Positions 35,872 to 47,699 of a DNA stretch of 64,000 nucleotides are shown here, piece after piece. This DNA comes from Daucus carota subsp. sativus. Taxonomy: Eukaryota > Streptophyta > Magnoliopsida > Apiales > Apiaceae. The stretch is from the NCBI RefSeq assembly GCF_001625215.2, contig NC_030383.2, positions 62,796,949-62,860,948 on the forward strand. The letters are read 5' to 3'. The notes under the pieces are model-generated. The model made no database searches. It saw only the letters and a program-made list of their open reading frames with translations, and was not told the origin of the DNA. Within the stretch, counting starts at the first letter, position 1. The number at the start of each line of letters is the position of its first letter. A program made the position numbers and the translations under genes.

Positions 35872-36850
35872 TGAGTGCAACGAATAAAAAAGGTCTCACA
35901 GCTTTGGACATAGTAGAGAAGATGCCGAAAGATCTGAAAACCCTGCAAATTAAGGAGCTTCTTATCTCAGCTAATCCTTCTATGGTTAATGAGGATGTCG
36001 CAGCCACTATGACTAGCACAGTAGCTGATGATAACATAGCAGCTGATGATGATGATGACGGCATAATCAACCAGGTAAAGAAGTGGTGGAAAAGGAGGAA
36101 AACGTTTACCATCTTCCAAAAGAAATCTGAAGCAAGAGATGAGTATGTGCTTCTAGCAGCCACCGTAATAGCTGCCATGTCTAACCAAGCAGCTATTAAC
36201 CCTCCTGGTGGAATCGCGGGAGTGGACGCTACAGAAGTTTCAGCTCCTGACCCTTATGAGCAGGTTTTTTGGCTTGAACCGGCAGCTTCACTTCTAGCCT
36301 ACTTCTATCCTTCACTGAGTAACGCGTTTTGGATATCGAATACCATCTCGTTCATGGCTGCTCTAGGTATCATATTTCTTTATGTAAGTGGCGCAACTCT
36401 GAAACAGAAGCTCTTCATTTGGCTTATTCGGGGAGCCATGTGGATTACTCTCACAGCAATGGGTGTGGCCTATGCCTGTGCAGTGCTTGCCACCACCCCA
36501 AGTACTGTTGATTTAAATGACAAAACGCTTCTTGCGGTCTTTTACGGACTGTGCGCCTGGATGGGATTGATTCTCCTATCCATGTCAGTCGTTACCTTTC
36601 GTGCCGTTCGCTATTTTGTGAGACGAACTAAGAGGAAGCGTGATGCGAGGAAGAAGACATATACAAGCAGAGACCCCGTCCCCCTCGCATCGCGAAATAC
36701 TCATGTGGTCTCTGTCACCTCTCAAACCTAGCCGAAGTCCTTTCTTTTCCCTGCCAAGTACTGTATTTTGTTACAATTTCTTTTATGTACAAACTCACCG
36801 TCCGTGTAATGCCCCAATGTTAATTATAAATTTGTGTGATTTCATATTTA

Positions 36851-37081
36851 GCGGCCGTTTGTTTACCAGAAGCAAAGCGGCTTCTGCTTTTATTGACAAA
36901 ATTGACCTGTTTGTGTAAAAAAGTACAAGCAATTTTAACAAGTTGGGAATGCTCGCTTTTTTCTTAAAGCTTTTACTTCTTTTTCAAACACTTTATTAAG
37001 ATATCTACCTCTCACTTTTACTCCACGTCTTTAATTTAAGTAAGAAGTCACTTCATTTAAACTAACACAAACAACCCTTTA
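36851..37081. mobile_element. MITE with GCGGCCGTTTG ends
   Basis: The left end is AGCGGCCGTTTGTTTACCAG and the right end TAACACAAACAACCCTTT, an imperfect inverted pair. Body motifs (GCTTCTGCTTTTATTG, CTTTTACTTC) match the element at 18841-19069 in the opposite orientation. Confidence 0.6.
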
Positions 37082-37189
37082 GAATCTTTGAATTCATCGA
37101 AGAATCTGTACATATACTAGCCACGGATAATGATCAAAACCAGGCACGAGGATTGTGTTAGTAAATTTGTGATTTGACTTATTCGATAA

Positions 37190-37490
37190 TTTTGTCAACC
37201 TAAGTTAGGTCACTTATTAGAATTTGCTAAATCCCTTTTAAGTTAGGTTAGATTCTTCATTTGGCATCTGCAAATGGATATCCCAGAAATTGTTGAACTG
37301 CTATAACAATATTATGATCCGAAGATGGGCCGAGATGGAAGGACCCCTCTCCATATGGCTGTTATGAATGCTCAACAAGAGGCTGTTAGTGAGTTGATAA
37401 AAGTTATGTCTGAGTCGCATGAACAAGTACTGCTGCACTTGTGTGGTGTATAATCGTTTAGATGTCTCATTCTAATATTGGAATCAACTA
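37190..37490 (+). pseudogene. Decayed ankyrin-PGG exon 1 remnant
   Basis: Readable pieces include HLASANGYP, RDGRTPLHMAVMNAQQEAVS and ELIKVMSESHEQVLLHLCG, in shifting frames. The first ankyrin repeat is fused to a later one by a deletion, and stops occur. It ends at an LILESTI-like point, where a Stowaway MITE lies. No exon 2 follows, so it is nonfunctional. DNA identity is closest by eye to the gene at 41.0 kb. Confidence 0.85.
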
Positions 37491-37502
37491 TATATATATA
37501 TA

Positions 37503-37754
37503 CTCCCTCTGTCCCAGTCAATTGTATACGTTTTTTTTTCACTGCTCGACACGCTTTTTAAGGCTCTTATAAAACATAGTTTTACAACTTTTTTTTTCAG
37601 ATTTTCTTTTTTTGTATAAAAATATAAATGTTATACTTTTATACAAAAAAAGAAAATCTTAAAAATAATTTACATAACTATATTATATTGAAGCATTAAA
37701 GTCCGTGCCGCGCCCCCGTCCCCCAATGTATACTATTGACTGGGACGGAGGGAG
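37503..37754. mobile_element. Stowaway-like MITE
   Basis: The ends are CTCCCTCTGTCCCAGTCAAT and TTGACTGGGACGGAGGGAG, flanked by TA (37501-37502 and 37755-37756). The inner part is also self-complementary (ATTTTCTTTTTTTGTATAAA against its partner). Length is 252 bp. Confidence 0.9.
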
Positions 37755-37756
37755 TA

Positions 37757-39480
37757 TATATATGGGTAGCACTCCATAGCATACCCTCTTATATGGAGTT
37801 ACGTAGCACACCATTATAAATATATACATAATATATATTCTATTATATTTTTTATGAAATATAATTGCAAATTTTGATTATTAAACCGAAAACGAAGTTA
37901 TATAATTTTTTTATTCCAAAGATCATCTAAAATTATGCAATATCTCAACATGATTCTATAACAGAATAATAATCATCCAGAATTATTCTGTTGTAGAATC
38001 AGTTTCGAAAATATATTTTTTTAATCAAATTTTAAGTGTTAAATTACTTAAAATAGATTTATTTTATAGTATTTTATATTAGAATCACGTTTTATATGTA
38101 TTTTATAACAGAATTTATAATAAAATTGATGATTTATAGTGGCGCACTATGTAACTCTATATAATATAAGGAGTCCCTCTCTGGAATGTTGGCCTATATA
38201 TATATTCAAGTGCGTGTTTTACGTTATCTAAAATTATTGCTAACTGTGTTGGAGTACTCTGTTTTGCAATCATTAGCTATACTTTTAAAACCTAACATGA
38301 AAGCTAGACTTTATATGATGCATCCCTCGGAGATACTCTAAGTTAACACATAACTTATAATACAACAAACTAAAGAGATTCCGAGTGTCATTCTAAAAAG
38401 TATAAGTAACAAGTAATTATTATCATTATTTGTATAACATTTATAAATTAATTTTTGATTTATAAGTCATAATATAAGTTGAAAATCTTAACATTTTAGT
38501 GACTTATTTTTATTTTTGAAATTCGATTTTACAAATATATAGGAGACTACTTTAAAAGATATTTTATAATAAGTCATTATTATATTAATAATTTTTATAT
38601 CCGATAATTTGTAAACACCAAAAAAATATATTCAAACACATAAAAGCAAAATTACTTCTGACTTATAATCACTTTCTTATTTATAAATAATAATTAAGCA
38701 CTTTTTTAATTAAATAAAACGATTCCAAAATAAAGAAGTAAACCTAAGACACCCTCGAGAAGAATAAAGAAAAGTAAACCTAAGACATTGTTGTCCGTAA
38801 TCTTACACGTACCCTTGCATCTTGAGTTGACCCTGCAGACATTTTAAATAATAAATATGAGACAGGCTGAAGTGTTGAATCACTTCTGCAGTTAAAAATT
38901 ATCATGTGCAACGCAAGGCAAGTACTATATATCTAGATTATGTATAAATTGGTTGATTAAAATATGGGTACCTTAAACAATTTCACCGGCCTTTTTCGTT
39001 GGTTCTTAACAGGAAGTGAAGGAGTGTTACCACAAATTATCAGAATAAAAAAATTTATACATACATTTTTGCTAAAATAGGTATCTTTAACTATATTTGT
39101 TTGATTATATTGATAATTTAATCTTTAACTATAATTGTTTGATTATATTGATAATTTTAGATTTTAAATATCAATTATTAGCAAAAAAAAGAAAGATGTA
39201 CGAATGTAATAAATATATAACCCGCTCAAGTTCCGTATCTGTTTATTAACTGATCGAATCCGTTCTCAAGTTGTTGCAACGATAGTAGTTACAGAGTATT
39301 CGATTTGCCGAAAGACTTGAGGCTTGTTAAAGGGTCGTATATTTAAAATTGTTGTGTTATTTAAAAAAAATTAAGTATTTGATAATAAATTTGATAAATA
39401 ATATCCTTAATAAATTTTGATATTAAAGTTATAATAATAATTTCGTGCAAAGATTTATAATAGCCGTGGTCTAGTAATTA
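37757..39480. other. AT-rich intergenic DNA, no gene seen
   Basis: Low-complexity AT-rich sequence. CTTTAACTATA(T/A)TTGTTTGATTATATTGATAATTT-type words are duplicated near 39085-39170. No gene or bounded element is supported. Confidence 0.5.
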
Positions 39481-39489
39481 TATATATAT

Positions 39490-40740
39490 ATATATATAGG
39501 AATAATTTTTTTTGGTAAAACAATATTAAGCTAGCTCTGCACATAGTTAAATATTTGTACAACATATCTTCCACAACTGACGTGATGACTGAATTTATGT
39601 AATTGTATTTTGTATAATTTCTAAGACCTGCCAGCTTTTCAACATTAATGGTTCCTATATACAACATTGTTTCGAGGAAATTATCACAAGTCAAGTGTGA
39701 ATTCAAGAAGAATACTTGAACACATATATAATTAAACTGTTTATTCATAAGAAAAAAGTAATTCTGACTAAAAAGGTTACGTGTACTTCCTTTGTTTTGT
39801 TTTGTGGGTTATTTTAAGTTATTTTTGTGGTTGCTTGAATTGTAGCAACTTATATAAATATCATATTAATTTAATAATGATTATTTGATGATTTAATAAT
39901 ATATATATCACGTACAAGTATAGTGCACAATTACTAAAATGTGTGAGTAAACATGTACTAATATGTTATCAATGTGAATATGCATGATATTATCATGTTC
40001 TTTATGTGCATACGCACGCCTCCGTCACGTTACAGGTCGCTGTCGAAGGGTAATGTCTTGACGTATCGCGTACACAAGACAACCGGCCGGGACATGAATT
40101 CTATTATATAGAATTAATATAATTATAGATTTAATATTAGTTAATATTAATATTTTATCAAATCTTATATATATATAATATATAAAAAAATGTGTCCGTT
40201 CTAATAAATTGTTATTGATGAATGTAATAAAATTAACTAAATCCGATATTTTTAATTGTACATATATTTTTGCGGTTACAATTTTTATATAATGTAAATA
40301 CGAAAAAAGACGTGTAACTGATATATGTTATACTCCTCAATATTTCCTTATTATTTATTCTATTTTTTATAGTTGAGAAATATCGAATCTGAACCATTTC
40401 AGTCAAGAGCAACATCATATGACATTAGTTTTGCTCGTAATGACCAACCATCTAAATAATCTTGGTCTAATTCTATACAGGATATATATAATTTTTTAGT
40501 AAAACCATGTTTACCTCTGCACGTAGTTAAGTATTTGTACAACATATCTTCCACAAATGACGTGATGACTGAATTTATTTAATTTCTAAGACCTGCCAGC
40601 TTCGACAGTGGTTCCAGCGACATTATTTCGAGGAAATTATCAGAAGTCAATTGTGAATTCTAGAAGAATATTCAAACATTAAAATCAAACTGTTTATTCA
40701 TAAGAAAAATTCAAACCAATAATTCTGATTAAAGAAAGCT
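39490..40740. repeat. Direct duplication of the region upstream of the 41.0 kb ankyrin gene
   Basis: The block at about 39490-39775 recurs at about 40495-40740. Both carry GTACAACATATCTTCCACAA, GACGTGATGACTGAATTTAT, TCTAAGACCTGCCAGCTT, TTTCGAGGAAATTATCA and AAACTGTTTATTCATAAG. The copies are about 1 kb apart and in the same orientation, and the second lies 300 bp before the start codon. Between them is ordinary AT-rich DNA with one GC-rich patch at about 40010-40095. Confidence 0.88.
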
Positions 40741-40757
40741 ATCGACATTTTTACAAA

Positions 40758-40936
40758 CTCCTTCGGTTCTGTTTATAGGTCTTTTGACTTTTTTTTATAG
40801 TGCTTTAACTATATAACAATAATTATCATAATTCATAAAAGAAAATTTTAAAAATAATAAATTTTACTCTATAATCAAAACACTTCTACTGTGTCAAAAA
40901 TTCAAACTACCTCTGACACAAGACAGAGAGAGTAAA
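40758..40936. mobile_element. Decayed Stowaway-like MITE in the ankyrin promoter
   Basis: The left end is CTCCTTCGGTTCTGTTTATA and the right end TCTGACACAAGACAGAGAGAG, recognisable but decayed relatives of the CTCCCTCYGTCCC ends seen elsewhere in the window. It lies about 100 bp upstream of the ankyrin start codon. Confidence 0.5.
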
Positions 40937-41034
40937 TCAGAATGCTATAAGAGAAGTTGTAGGCACTGTCATTAAGTGTACCCACAACTCATATCATCTT
41001 CTATATATAACATATCTAATTACATATACAAGGC

Positions 41035-42642
41035 ATGAATATTGAAGTGCTGGAGGAGAAGCTGTATGCTGCATGTTTGAAAGGAGACGTAGAGAAGCTG
41101 GAGGCACTGATGAGAGAAGATGAACTCACACTTGCTCGAGTCTCAGTATCTTCTTGTTTTAACCAAACATCCTTGCACTTAGCTTCCATGTTAGGCCATT
41201 TTGAATTTGCTAAGTCTCTCCTTTCTTATATGCCTGCTTTCGGTAGCAGGTTAGATTCACAAGGCCGTTCTCCTCTTCATTTGGCATCTGCAAACGGATA
41301 TGCTGATATCGTTAAACTATTGTTATTAGAGCATGATCAGAAGATATGTAGTGTTCCTGATGAGGATGGAAGGACCCCCCTCCATCTTGCTGTAATGAAT
41401 GGTCAATATGAGTCTGTTAGTGAGTTGATAAAGGTCGAATCTAATTTGGTTGATCAAGAACTTGGAAAAGTACTGCACTTGTGTGTTACGTATAATCGTT
41501 TGAGTATTCTCATTCTTATATTAGAATCAACTAGCCAGGATTTGTCAAACATTAAAGATGACAATGGAAACACTATTTTACAACTTGCAACATCTCTGAG
41601 ACGGACTCAGGTAATATCTCTAAATGATTATTTTGAGAAGAAACAGTAGTAACAAATTTACCATGTTAATTAATTCTTATTTTATGTTATATATGATGAT
41701 CAGTTAATACATAATTTTACTTCTTATAATTGAATTTGTGATGTCCAGATGGTAAAATTTCTGGTGAAGAGTAGAAGTGGAGTGGATGTTAATGTAGTAG
41801 ATGAGAATGGTCTCACGGCTTTGGACATAATTGAGCAGATGCCCAAGGATGTGAAATCCATTGAAATTAAGGAGCTTCTTACCTCAGCAGGTACTTTGAG
41901 GGCTAAAGAAATTCAGGAGGCATCTTGTAGGACACCTAGGGGATCTCCTTTAAACCTAGGGGTAGGCGGCCAAGTAGTAAATGTGGCTGAAGCAGCAACC
42001 GGCAGCAATAGCAAGCCGGGAAAGTTGTGGAATATGGTAAAAAAATTTACCATCTTTCAAGAGAAAAAGGAAAAAAGAGACGAGCCATTACTTGTAGCAG
42101 CATCTGTAATGGCTGCGATGGCTTATCAAGCAGCTATTAACCCTCCCGGCGGTGTGGCTGCAATGGATGCCGCAGAAATATCAGATCCTTCTTCTACCCT
42201 TAGCAAGAAAATCTATGATCTTAAACCGGGGCATTCTCTTCTGGCCTACTTTGAACCAGGTAGGAGTGATGGTTTTTGGGTATACAATACCATCTCATTT
42301 GTGGCGGCTCTAAGTGTGATCTTTTTATTTGTAAGTGGCGCAAATCTTAAAAGGAAGTTATATGTTTGGCTTATTCGAGCTGCGGTCTGGCTAACTCTCT
42401 CATCGATGACTTTCGCCTATGTAATTGCAGTTCAAGCCACCAGTGTCGAAGCTGATAGCCCCACAATTATTGCACTAATTATGGGACTTTATATATGGAT
42501 AGGAATGATTGCTGTTTCCTTTCTAGTAGTTCTTTATCGCTCCGCCAGCTACATGGTGAGAAAAATATATAAGAATATCAGTAAGTTGAAGAAAATCACA
42601 GCAGAAGATACGGCCAACTCCACAAATTGTACGAACGTCTGA
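41035..42642 (+). CDS. Ankyrin-repeat PGG-domain membrane protein (BDA1-like)
   Basis: Exons 41035-41610 and 41749-42642 join in phase to give 489 residues. Ankyrin repeats include NQTSLHLASMLGHFEFAKSL and GRSPLHLASANGYADIVKLL, with one extra Leu (LLLLEHDQ) relative to paralogues. GRTPLHLAVMNGQYESVSEL and two weaker repeats follow. The linker is longer than in the 15.4 kb copy (SCRTPRGSPLNLGVGGQ and onward). The PGG domain is LLVAASVMAAMAYQAAINPP then GGVAAMD, followed by about four hydrophobic segments and a Lys-rich tail. The short intron of 138 bp has no MITE, unlike its neighbours. Both splice sites and the frame are intact. Membrane immune signalling is inferred from the family. Confidence 0.92.
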
Positions 42643-43329
42643 GAATTTTTTTTTGAGTAAATTATATTTTGCACCCTAGTATTTTGAGTGTTTTTGCGTT
42701 TTGGTCTTAAACGATTTTTCTTGGTAAAACACACTCTAATGTTTAATTCTCGCTTCGTATTGCACCTTTTTGACCGTCCACCGTTTGACTAGATCGTTAA
42801 CGTTAACAGAGTCCAGGGTAAAGTAGTAATTTGCTTGTTCCAACCGTATTTGAAAACAAAGCCATGCTTTTCTCACTCTTATACAAAAATCCATTTCTCT
42901 CATTTGTTGAATTTTCAATATCGAATTGCCCCTCATTTCTCAATCTTCTCCTTAATTCAGCCCAACCCCATTTGAAAATAGTTCATCTTTTGAACACTTC
43001 TTTTATCTCCACCACGAAAACCCCCTCTCTGTACCGCCCAGCCACTCTTTTAGTACAACCCTAGTTTAAGAAACACATAAAAATCCAAGCCAAGATCATG
43101 GAAATCTTCATGCATTTAGTTCTCTAAATTGAACATTGAGAGAAATTTCCTTCGATATTCTTCACATATATAAGAGCAAGTTTGTGTATTCATGCATATA
43201 TCGATCTTTGGGTGTGCCAACAATTACTAATGAATAATATACGATGTCATTAAAAACTCAAAAAAATGATGATATCATTAAATATTTCACGATTTTTATA
43301 TAATGTGCCATATGCATGTTCTTGAGCGA

Positions 43330-43762
43330 AATTATCCTGAACAAGAGTTTTTAGTTAATTAACTTATAATTCAACACACAGACTTTAGTCATTAATATTT
43401 TTAAACGTTCAACTTATCACATTAAGTCACTTTAAGTCATAATTCACAATTTTAAGTTCAGTCAAATACAGAGATAACTGTATTGTGTAATATTCATATT
43501 AATTTGGTCGAAGCAGTGGCTGTTTGTTTCTTGATCTTGACTGTCCTTTGTGGAGTAAAAAAATAAGTAATAGAACATCTTCACTTGCTCTACAGATACT
43601 TTGTTCAGTTGTTCAACGGCTTTTCTTGCTTTACAGATGATTGTGATTTGCAAAACCTGAGTTTTCGTAACAGTGAGGAAAATTATCTTCAAAGCACCCG
43701 ACACAAGTGGTATTACTTTTACTTTTACTTGTTTATGATTATGTGAGACAAAACATCTTTTC
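43330..43762. repeat. Segment duplicated upstream of the 55.3 kb ankyrin gene
   Basis: Shared words with 54228-54665 include GTCGAAGCAGTGGCTGTTTG, GATCTTGACTGTCCTTTGT, CAACGGCTTTTCTTGCTTTA and GCAAAACCTGAGTTTTCGTA. The match ends at the same point in both copies (ACAAAACATCTTT). Here no ankyrin gene follows. The second copy sits about 1 kb before an intact ankyrin start codon. Confidence 0.88.
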
Positions 43763-43954
43763 CCGACAAACATACATCACTAATAATTAATTTATTGATA
43801 TCATCCATCAATATCATCTCAACACTATATTCTTTTCCCGTCTTTGGACTTTTCGACTCCCACATAGCGGTGTATAACTATCTTTACTTGCAACAACCCT
43901 TAATTTTTAATACTGTATAAACAACCTTCAATTACTGTTATAGAAAAACGGCAC

Positions 43955-44505
43955 CACCAAGTCAGAAATCGAGCAAGAGAACTACGAACAGAGAGAGGTC
44001 GGGTTTTGGTATTGAGAGAGAGGAACTTGTGTTTAGATGATTAAAAACCCTACAATCTATAGGAGTATTTTTAAGTGAGACTTGTGTGTTACTCTTTCCA
44101 ATAACTAAATAATTTGAAGCAAAATCAGATTAAAATTTTCAAACTACTATATTCCATAAATAATCTGAAACAAAATCAGATTCTGAAACTTGCTTCCAAT
44201 ATACTCAAAACTAAAAAAGGTAGTTCTAATTTTTGATATTTTTCAAATCACCGAGTTAGAAATCGTGCAAGAGAACTATCACGAGAGAGAGGTAGGGTTG
44301 TGGCATTGAGAGAGAGGAGGTTGTGTTTGAGTATTTATAGGTGCAGACTTGTGTGTTACTCTTTCCCATAATTAAATAATCTGAAACAAAATCAGATTAG
44401 AATTTTCAAACTACTATATTCCATAAATAATCTGAAACAAAATCAGATTATAAAACTTTTTTCCAATATATCTGAAAATAAAAAAGGTAATTTTTATTTT
44501 TGATC
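43955..44505. repeat. Tandem duplication of about 280 bp
   Basis: Copy 1 (about 43960-44225) and copy 2 (about 44250-44505) share GTCAGAAATCG/GTTAGAAATCG, GCAAGAGAACTA, GAGACTTGTGTGTTACTCTT-type words and TCAAACTACTATATTCCATA followed by AATAATCTGAAACAAAATCA. No coding capacity. Confidence 0.88.
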
Positions 44506-44959
44506 CTAATCCCTAAATCTTGTCCACCTCGACCAAATATGAGTAAGGAAAGCTTGCATTTGGGTTGCTTAATTAAACAACAATTTAAAAAAAATATCAT
44601 CAAAAAGTAAATCTAGTCTATTTTAATATGTAACTTTTTATTTCCTAAGATAATAAATAAATATTTTCTAATAGTTGGTCAAAAATTAGTCAATTTGACT
44701 TCTCCGAAAGCAAAAGGGACATGTAAATTGAGACAAAAGGAGTATTTTAACGGAAGTTAACGGAATTTAACGGAGGAGGGTGCGTATCATTTTTGAAATG
44801 TAAAGACAGGGAGTGCGAGTTGAGTTTCTCAAAGTGTGGGTACAATATCTTTTTTGAACGATAGTTAGGGGGTGCGATATGCAATTACCTCTAATTTTAT
44901 TTATTTGTTTAATATATGTAATTTTTAGTCAAACTTTAATCAATTTGACCATAAAAAGT

Positions 44960-46566
44960 CAAACAACACAAAAAAAAAGTGGGAGGGTGTAACAATGTTG
45001 AAACGAATAAAACATATAACTGAAAAAAAGGTACGAATAAGCAACTCACTGCAAACGGAGAGAAAGCATAACTGACTCCACCTTCATCTTCAATTCCATC
45101 TTCGACTTCTTCGATTAATTCACGAATATCCCAGGTCACTTGTTTGAATCCTGGTATTGACACTAGGCTCTGCGTGTACTTGAAGACTTGCCCCAGGTAT
45201 TTGGAGAGTGGGCAGAGGCGGATCCTGATAGGGGCAAGAGGGGTCAGTCGACCCCCTAAATTTTTGTGATTAATATTATATTATTACACAATGTCGTGCA
45301 ACGGTAAAAAATAACATAATATGAATATTAAAATTTTGTTTTCTATGTTATCATTTTGGTATCCACCATTCTAATCAAGATGGAAATTACTTATTTATGT
45401 TGTGAAACGGTAAAGAATTAGAAAATATGAATAATAATTTTTTTGTGTTCATTTTTGATTAATTATCGTTACAAAATATTATATACGACCTCCCTTACTT
45501 TCGGACTTGGATCCGCCACTGAGAGTGGGAGCCTGTAATTACCAGTAACACGAGAATCGTCACGCCAATACCAGCTTCTACCATCACGCACCAACAACAA
45601 GTTACGACAGTGGTCGGCAAATATAAAATAACTATTAATATCGGTCATGCCAGATATATCAATACTATATGTCGGAACCCAAGATGGCTCAACTTCCCCG
45701 TGTGCAGATGTGAACAGTAGCCTTGTAATCAAATTCTTGACAGTAAAGGAATGTCACATGAGGCTGATCCAAGCATGTAACGGTTTTGCAATCACCGTAT
45801 CCAAGAGAAGGGTATTTGATAGGACCAATTAAAGCTCTCTATTCAAATCGAAGGCAAAAATACAATTCCGGCCAACAAAGCACAACATGCCATCTACACA
45901 AAACCTATATGCTGGTAGAGAAAAAATATTTCCTTCAGCCACATGCCAGGTATTGGAATTGGCTGAGTAAATCTCAACAATTGTGTTATCTACCCATATC
46001 CAACCCTAACAATATTAAAATCCTCAGTAAAAGAATCAAGTGCAAATGCGTCATTAACATGGCGTCTATTGTAGGGACAGGGATGGGCTTGATTGTTTAG
46101 TGGTTGGGTTCCAGAGATAAAGATAAGGTTCTAGAAACATGTATAAATTTCTTAAATTTACTACAGAGACACAAACGATGCCTCTTGAAGAACCTACAAC
46201 TTCAGCTTGTGGCCTGAAAAATGAGCGAGTTGCTTCGTATGGAAATTCAAGACGGGAAAATTGTTGTGGTGAAGAAGTGTCGAGAAGTGCAACTGAATTG
46301 CGATCCACAAAGTTCTCGTCGTAGTCATGGACTATGACAGTTCTCTCGAGGCTTCTCTTCAAGTGAGCATTTACAAATTTCTCGCTTGAAATAACTGAGC
46401 ACCACTCTTTAAACACCACCTTCAAGCTTAGAAGATTTTTGACAAGGAGATCAGTTAATATCAGAGCCATTACGTCCATAGGTAGTTGAGGGGTTTCACC
46501 AGATTTATCAATCTGCAGCGGAAGATGTTTGACAAGGAGACCAGTTAATATCAAAACACTGTGCAA
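44960..46566 (-). pseudogene. F-box protein pseudogene with a hAT insertion
   Basis: On the minus strand the 5' part (46566-46066) has an F-box (LPMDVMALILTDLLVKNLLS then LKVVFKEWCSVISSEKFVNA) followed by an F-box-associated type region (PYLYLWNPTTKQ). Downstream pieces (SANSNTWHVAEGNIFSLPAY, GEVEPSWVPTYSIDISGMTD, CRNLLLVRDG) continue the same domain, but in shifted frames with stops. A 309-bp hAT element interrupts it at 45213-45521. The tail (SIPGFKQVTWDIRELIEEVE) lies beyond the insertion. The N-terminus contains a short internal duplication of the LILTDLLVK segment. Intact members would select targets for an SCF ubiquitin ligase; this copy is broken. Confidence 0.8.
45213..45521. mobile_element. 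hAT nonautonomous element inside the F-box pseudogene
   Basis: The ends are CAGAGGCGGATCC and GGATCCGCCACTG, flanked by an exact 8-bp duplication AGAGTGGG (45205-45212 and 45522-45529). Length is 309 bp, noncoding. Confidence 0.95.
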
Positions 46567-46605
46567 TTAAAATATTATAGAATCATAGATTATATAAGTT
46601 AGAGA

Positions 46606-47690
46606 AAACACCTTCAGCATATTAATGATGTAGGTGTTTGTTCCACTTTTCGTGAGAGTGTCCTCCTTTACCAGCTTGTCCATAACTTCTGAAACCAGTC
46701 ATAATGAAATAGGATGGTCAAATCTCCAGGATATAGTAACAGGGTAGATGCCATTTTCTTACAACTTTGTATGCTTATTAATACTTCCATGTACCTTCAA
46801 TAAGCACCTGCAATTAAGGGCAGTGAGAATTATAAGTGAACTGTAATCTTGGTTTGGCAAGATTTCTGCAGCGAACCAATTAATGTAAAATTAATGATAA
46901 TCAACATCAAGAGTAAGTGAGTCTATACCACTGATATGTCAGAGAAGTTTGAGAGAACATATTTAAGCTCGACAGTGCCAAGGTGGTGAGAACTAATCCA
47001 CTCCTTTACTCGACGAAATTGCTCTTCATCTTCAATTGGATCCTGAGTGTCATCTGCAATTGAGCAAGTACAGCCTGTTAAATTACTTTATTACATCCAT
47101 ATATTGATGCCAGTGGTGTTCTACAATTTTTTGTGGAATGCTGTGTACCATCATCAATTGTTGATTGATTTTTTTGAACCCTTTCTTTGTGTGCAAGAAA
47201 TAGCTTTGGCATTACAATTTAAAATATTAATTCAATACTACAAACACAAAGATGCTGACATGCAGCTTACCTACTAGTCCAACCACATACTGGCCTTCAT
47301 CTATGGTCTGAAAGGAATTACAAATTATACCGTGTTACCAAGCTTCATTAAGTTTCTAATAATTACATATAGTTAAGACTAGGAAAACCTAATTACATAT
47401 GGTTCACCTCAGTTTCCAAGTCACTTGCATCTCCTTCAACAGAATCGGCCCCCAAGCTGACATCATCATTATCATCCTCACAATGATCCAGTACACTTCT
47501 AACCTGTACAAGGTACCAAGAAACACTTGATTACCATATGAATAGAAATATGAAGGATTATGTACTCCTCTAGTCCTGTATCTTTTCCCTCACCTTAAGA
47601 GCTAATACCATTTCCAGAGGATTCTTGGTCCATGAATAATTAACTTCTTCTTCTGTGCAGCCTCTGAAGAATGGTGGCTCATAGTCCACG
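46606..47690 (-). pseudogene. ASY1: Fragment of the meiotic HORMA-domain gene ASY1
   Basis: Read on the minus strand, exon-like pieces keep GT-AG borders. They encode PPFFRGCTEEEVNYSWTKNP then LEMVLALK; VRSVLDHCEDDNDDVSLGAD; TIDEGQYVVGLV; DDTQDPIEDEEQFRRVKEWI; and VMDKLVKEDTLTKSGTNTYI. The order and motifs match the region of plant ASY1 from the end of the HORMA domain into the following winged-helix/SWIRM-like part. ASY1 is a chromosome-axis protein needed for meiotic synapsis. The HORMA start and the C-terminal half are absent. Introns are kept, so it came by DNA copying, not reverse transcription. Its 5' edge abuts a PGG-domain fragment within about 10-30 bp. Confidence 0.8.
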
Positions 47691-47699
47691 GGCTGTTAC

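Larger units (their letters stand above)
24899..36731 (+). pseudogene. Ankyrin-PGG gene split by a CACTA transposon
   Basis: Exon 1 is 24899-25456 (186 codons). Exon 2 starts at 25816 and is cut at 25858 by the 10-kb CACTA element. It resumes at 35875 and ends at 36731. Omitting the element and one TGA copy, the frame is open for 485 residues with no other damage, so the insertion looks recent. Ankyrin repeats include NETPLHLASMLGHFEFAKAL and DRSPLHVASANGYANIVKLL. The PGG core is INPPGGIAGVD, followed by four hydrophobic segments. The linker before PGG has an acidic DDDDD run absent from paralogues. An upstream ATG at 24869 is in frame, but a possible acceptor (TACAG) lies between it and the conserved MEKKLY start. 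The family role is immune-type membrane signalling, by analogy with BDA1. Confidence 0.9.
42655..44892. mobile_element. Probable long-TIR element remnant enclosing an ankyrin-upstream segment
   Basis: The left end (GAGTAAATTATATTTTGCACCC) and the right end read from the other strand (GAGGTAATTGCATATCGCACC) are similar. The similarity continues inward through TTTGAGTG/CTTTGAGA and the CGTTAACGTTAAC / CCGTTAACTTCCGTTAA blocks. Inside are a segment at 43330-43762 shared with 54228-54665 and a 290-bp tandem duplication. No target duplication was confirmed. It may be one Mutator-like element or two neighbouring fragments. Confidence 0.4.

Noticed and set aside
43462..43773. 103-codon minus-strand frame
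   Set aside because: The copy at 54.2-54.7 kb does not keep the frame open, so it is not conserved as coding.
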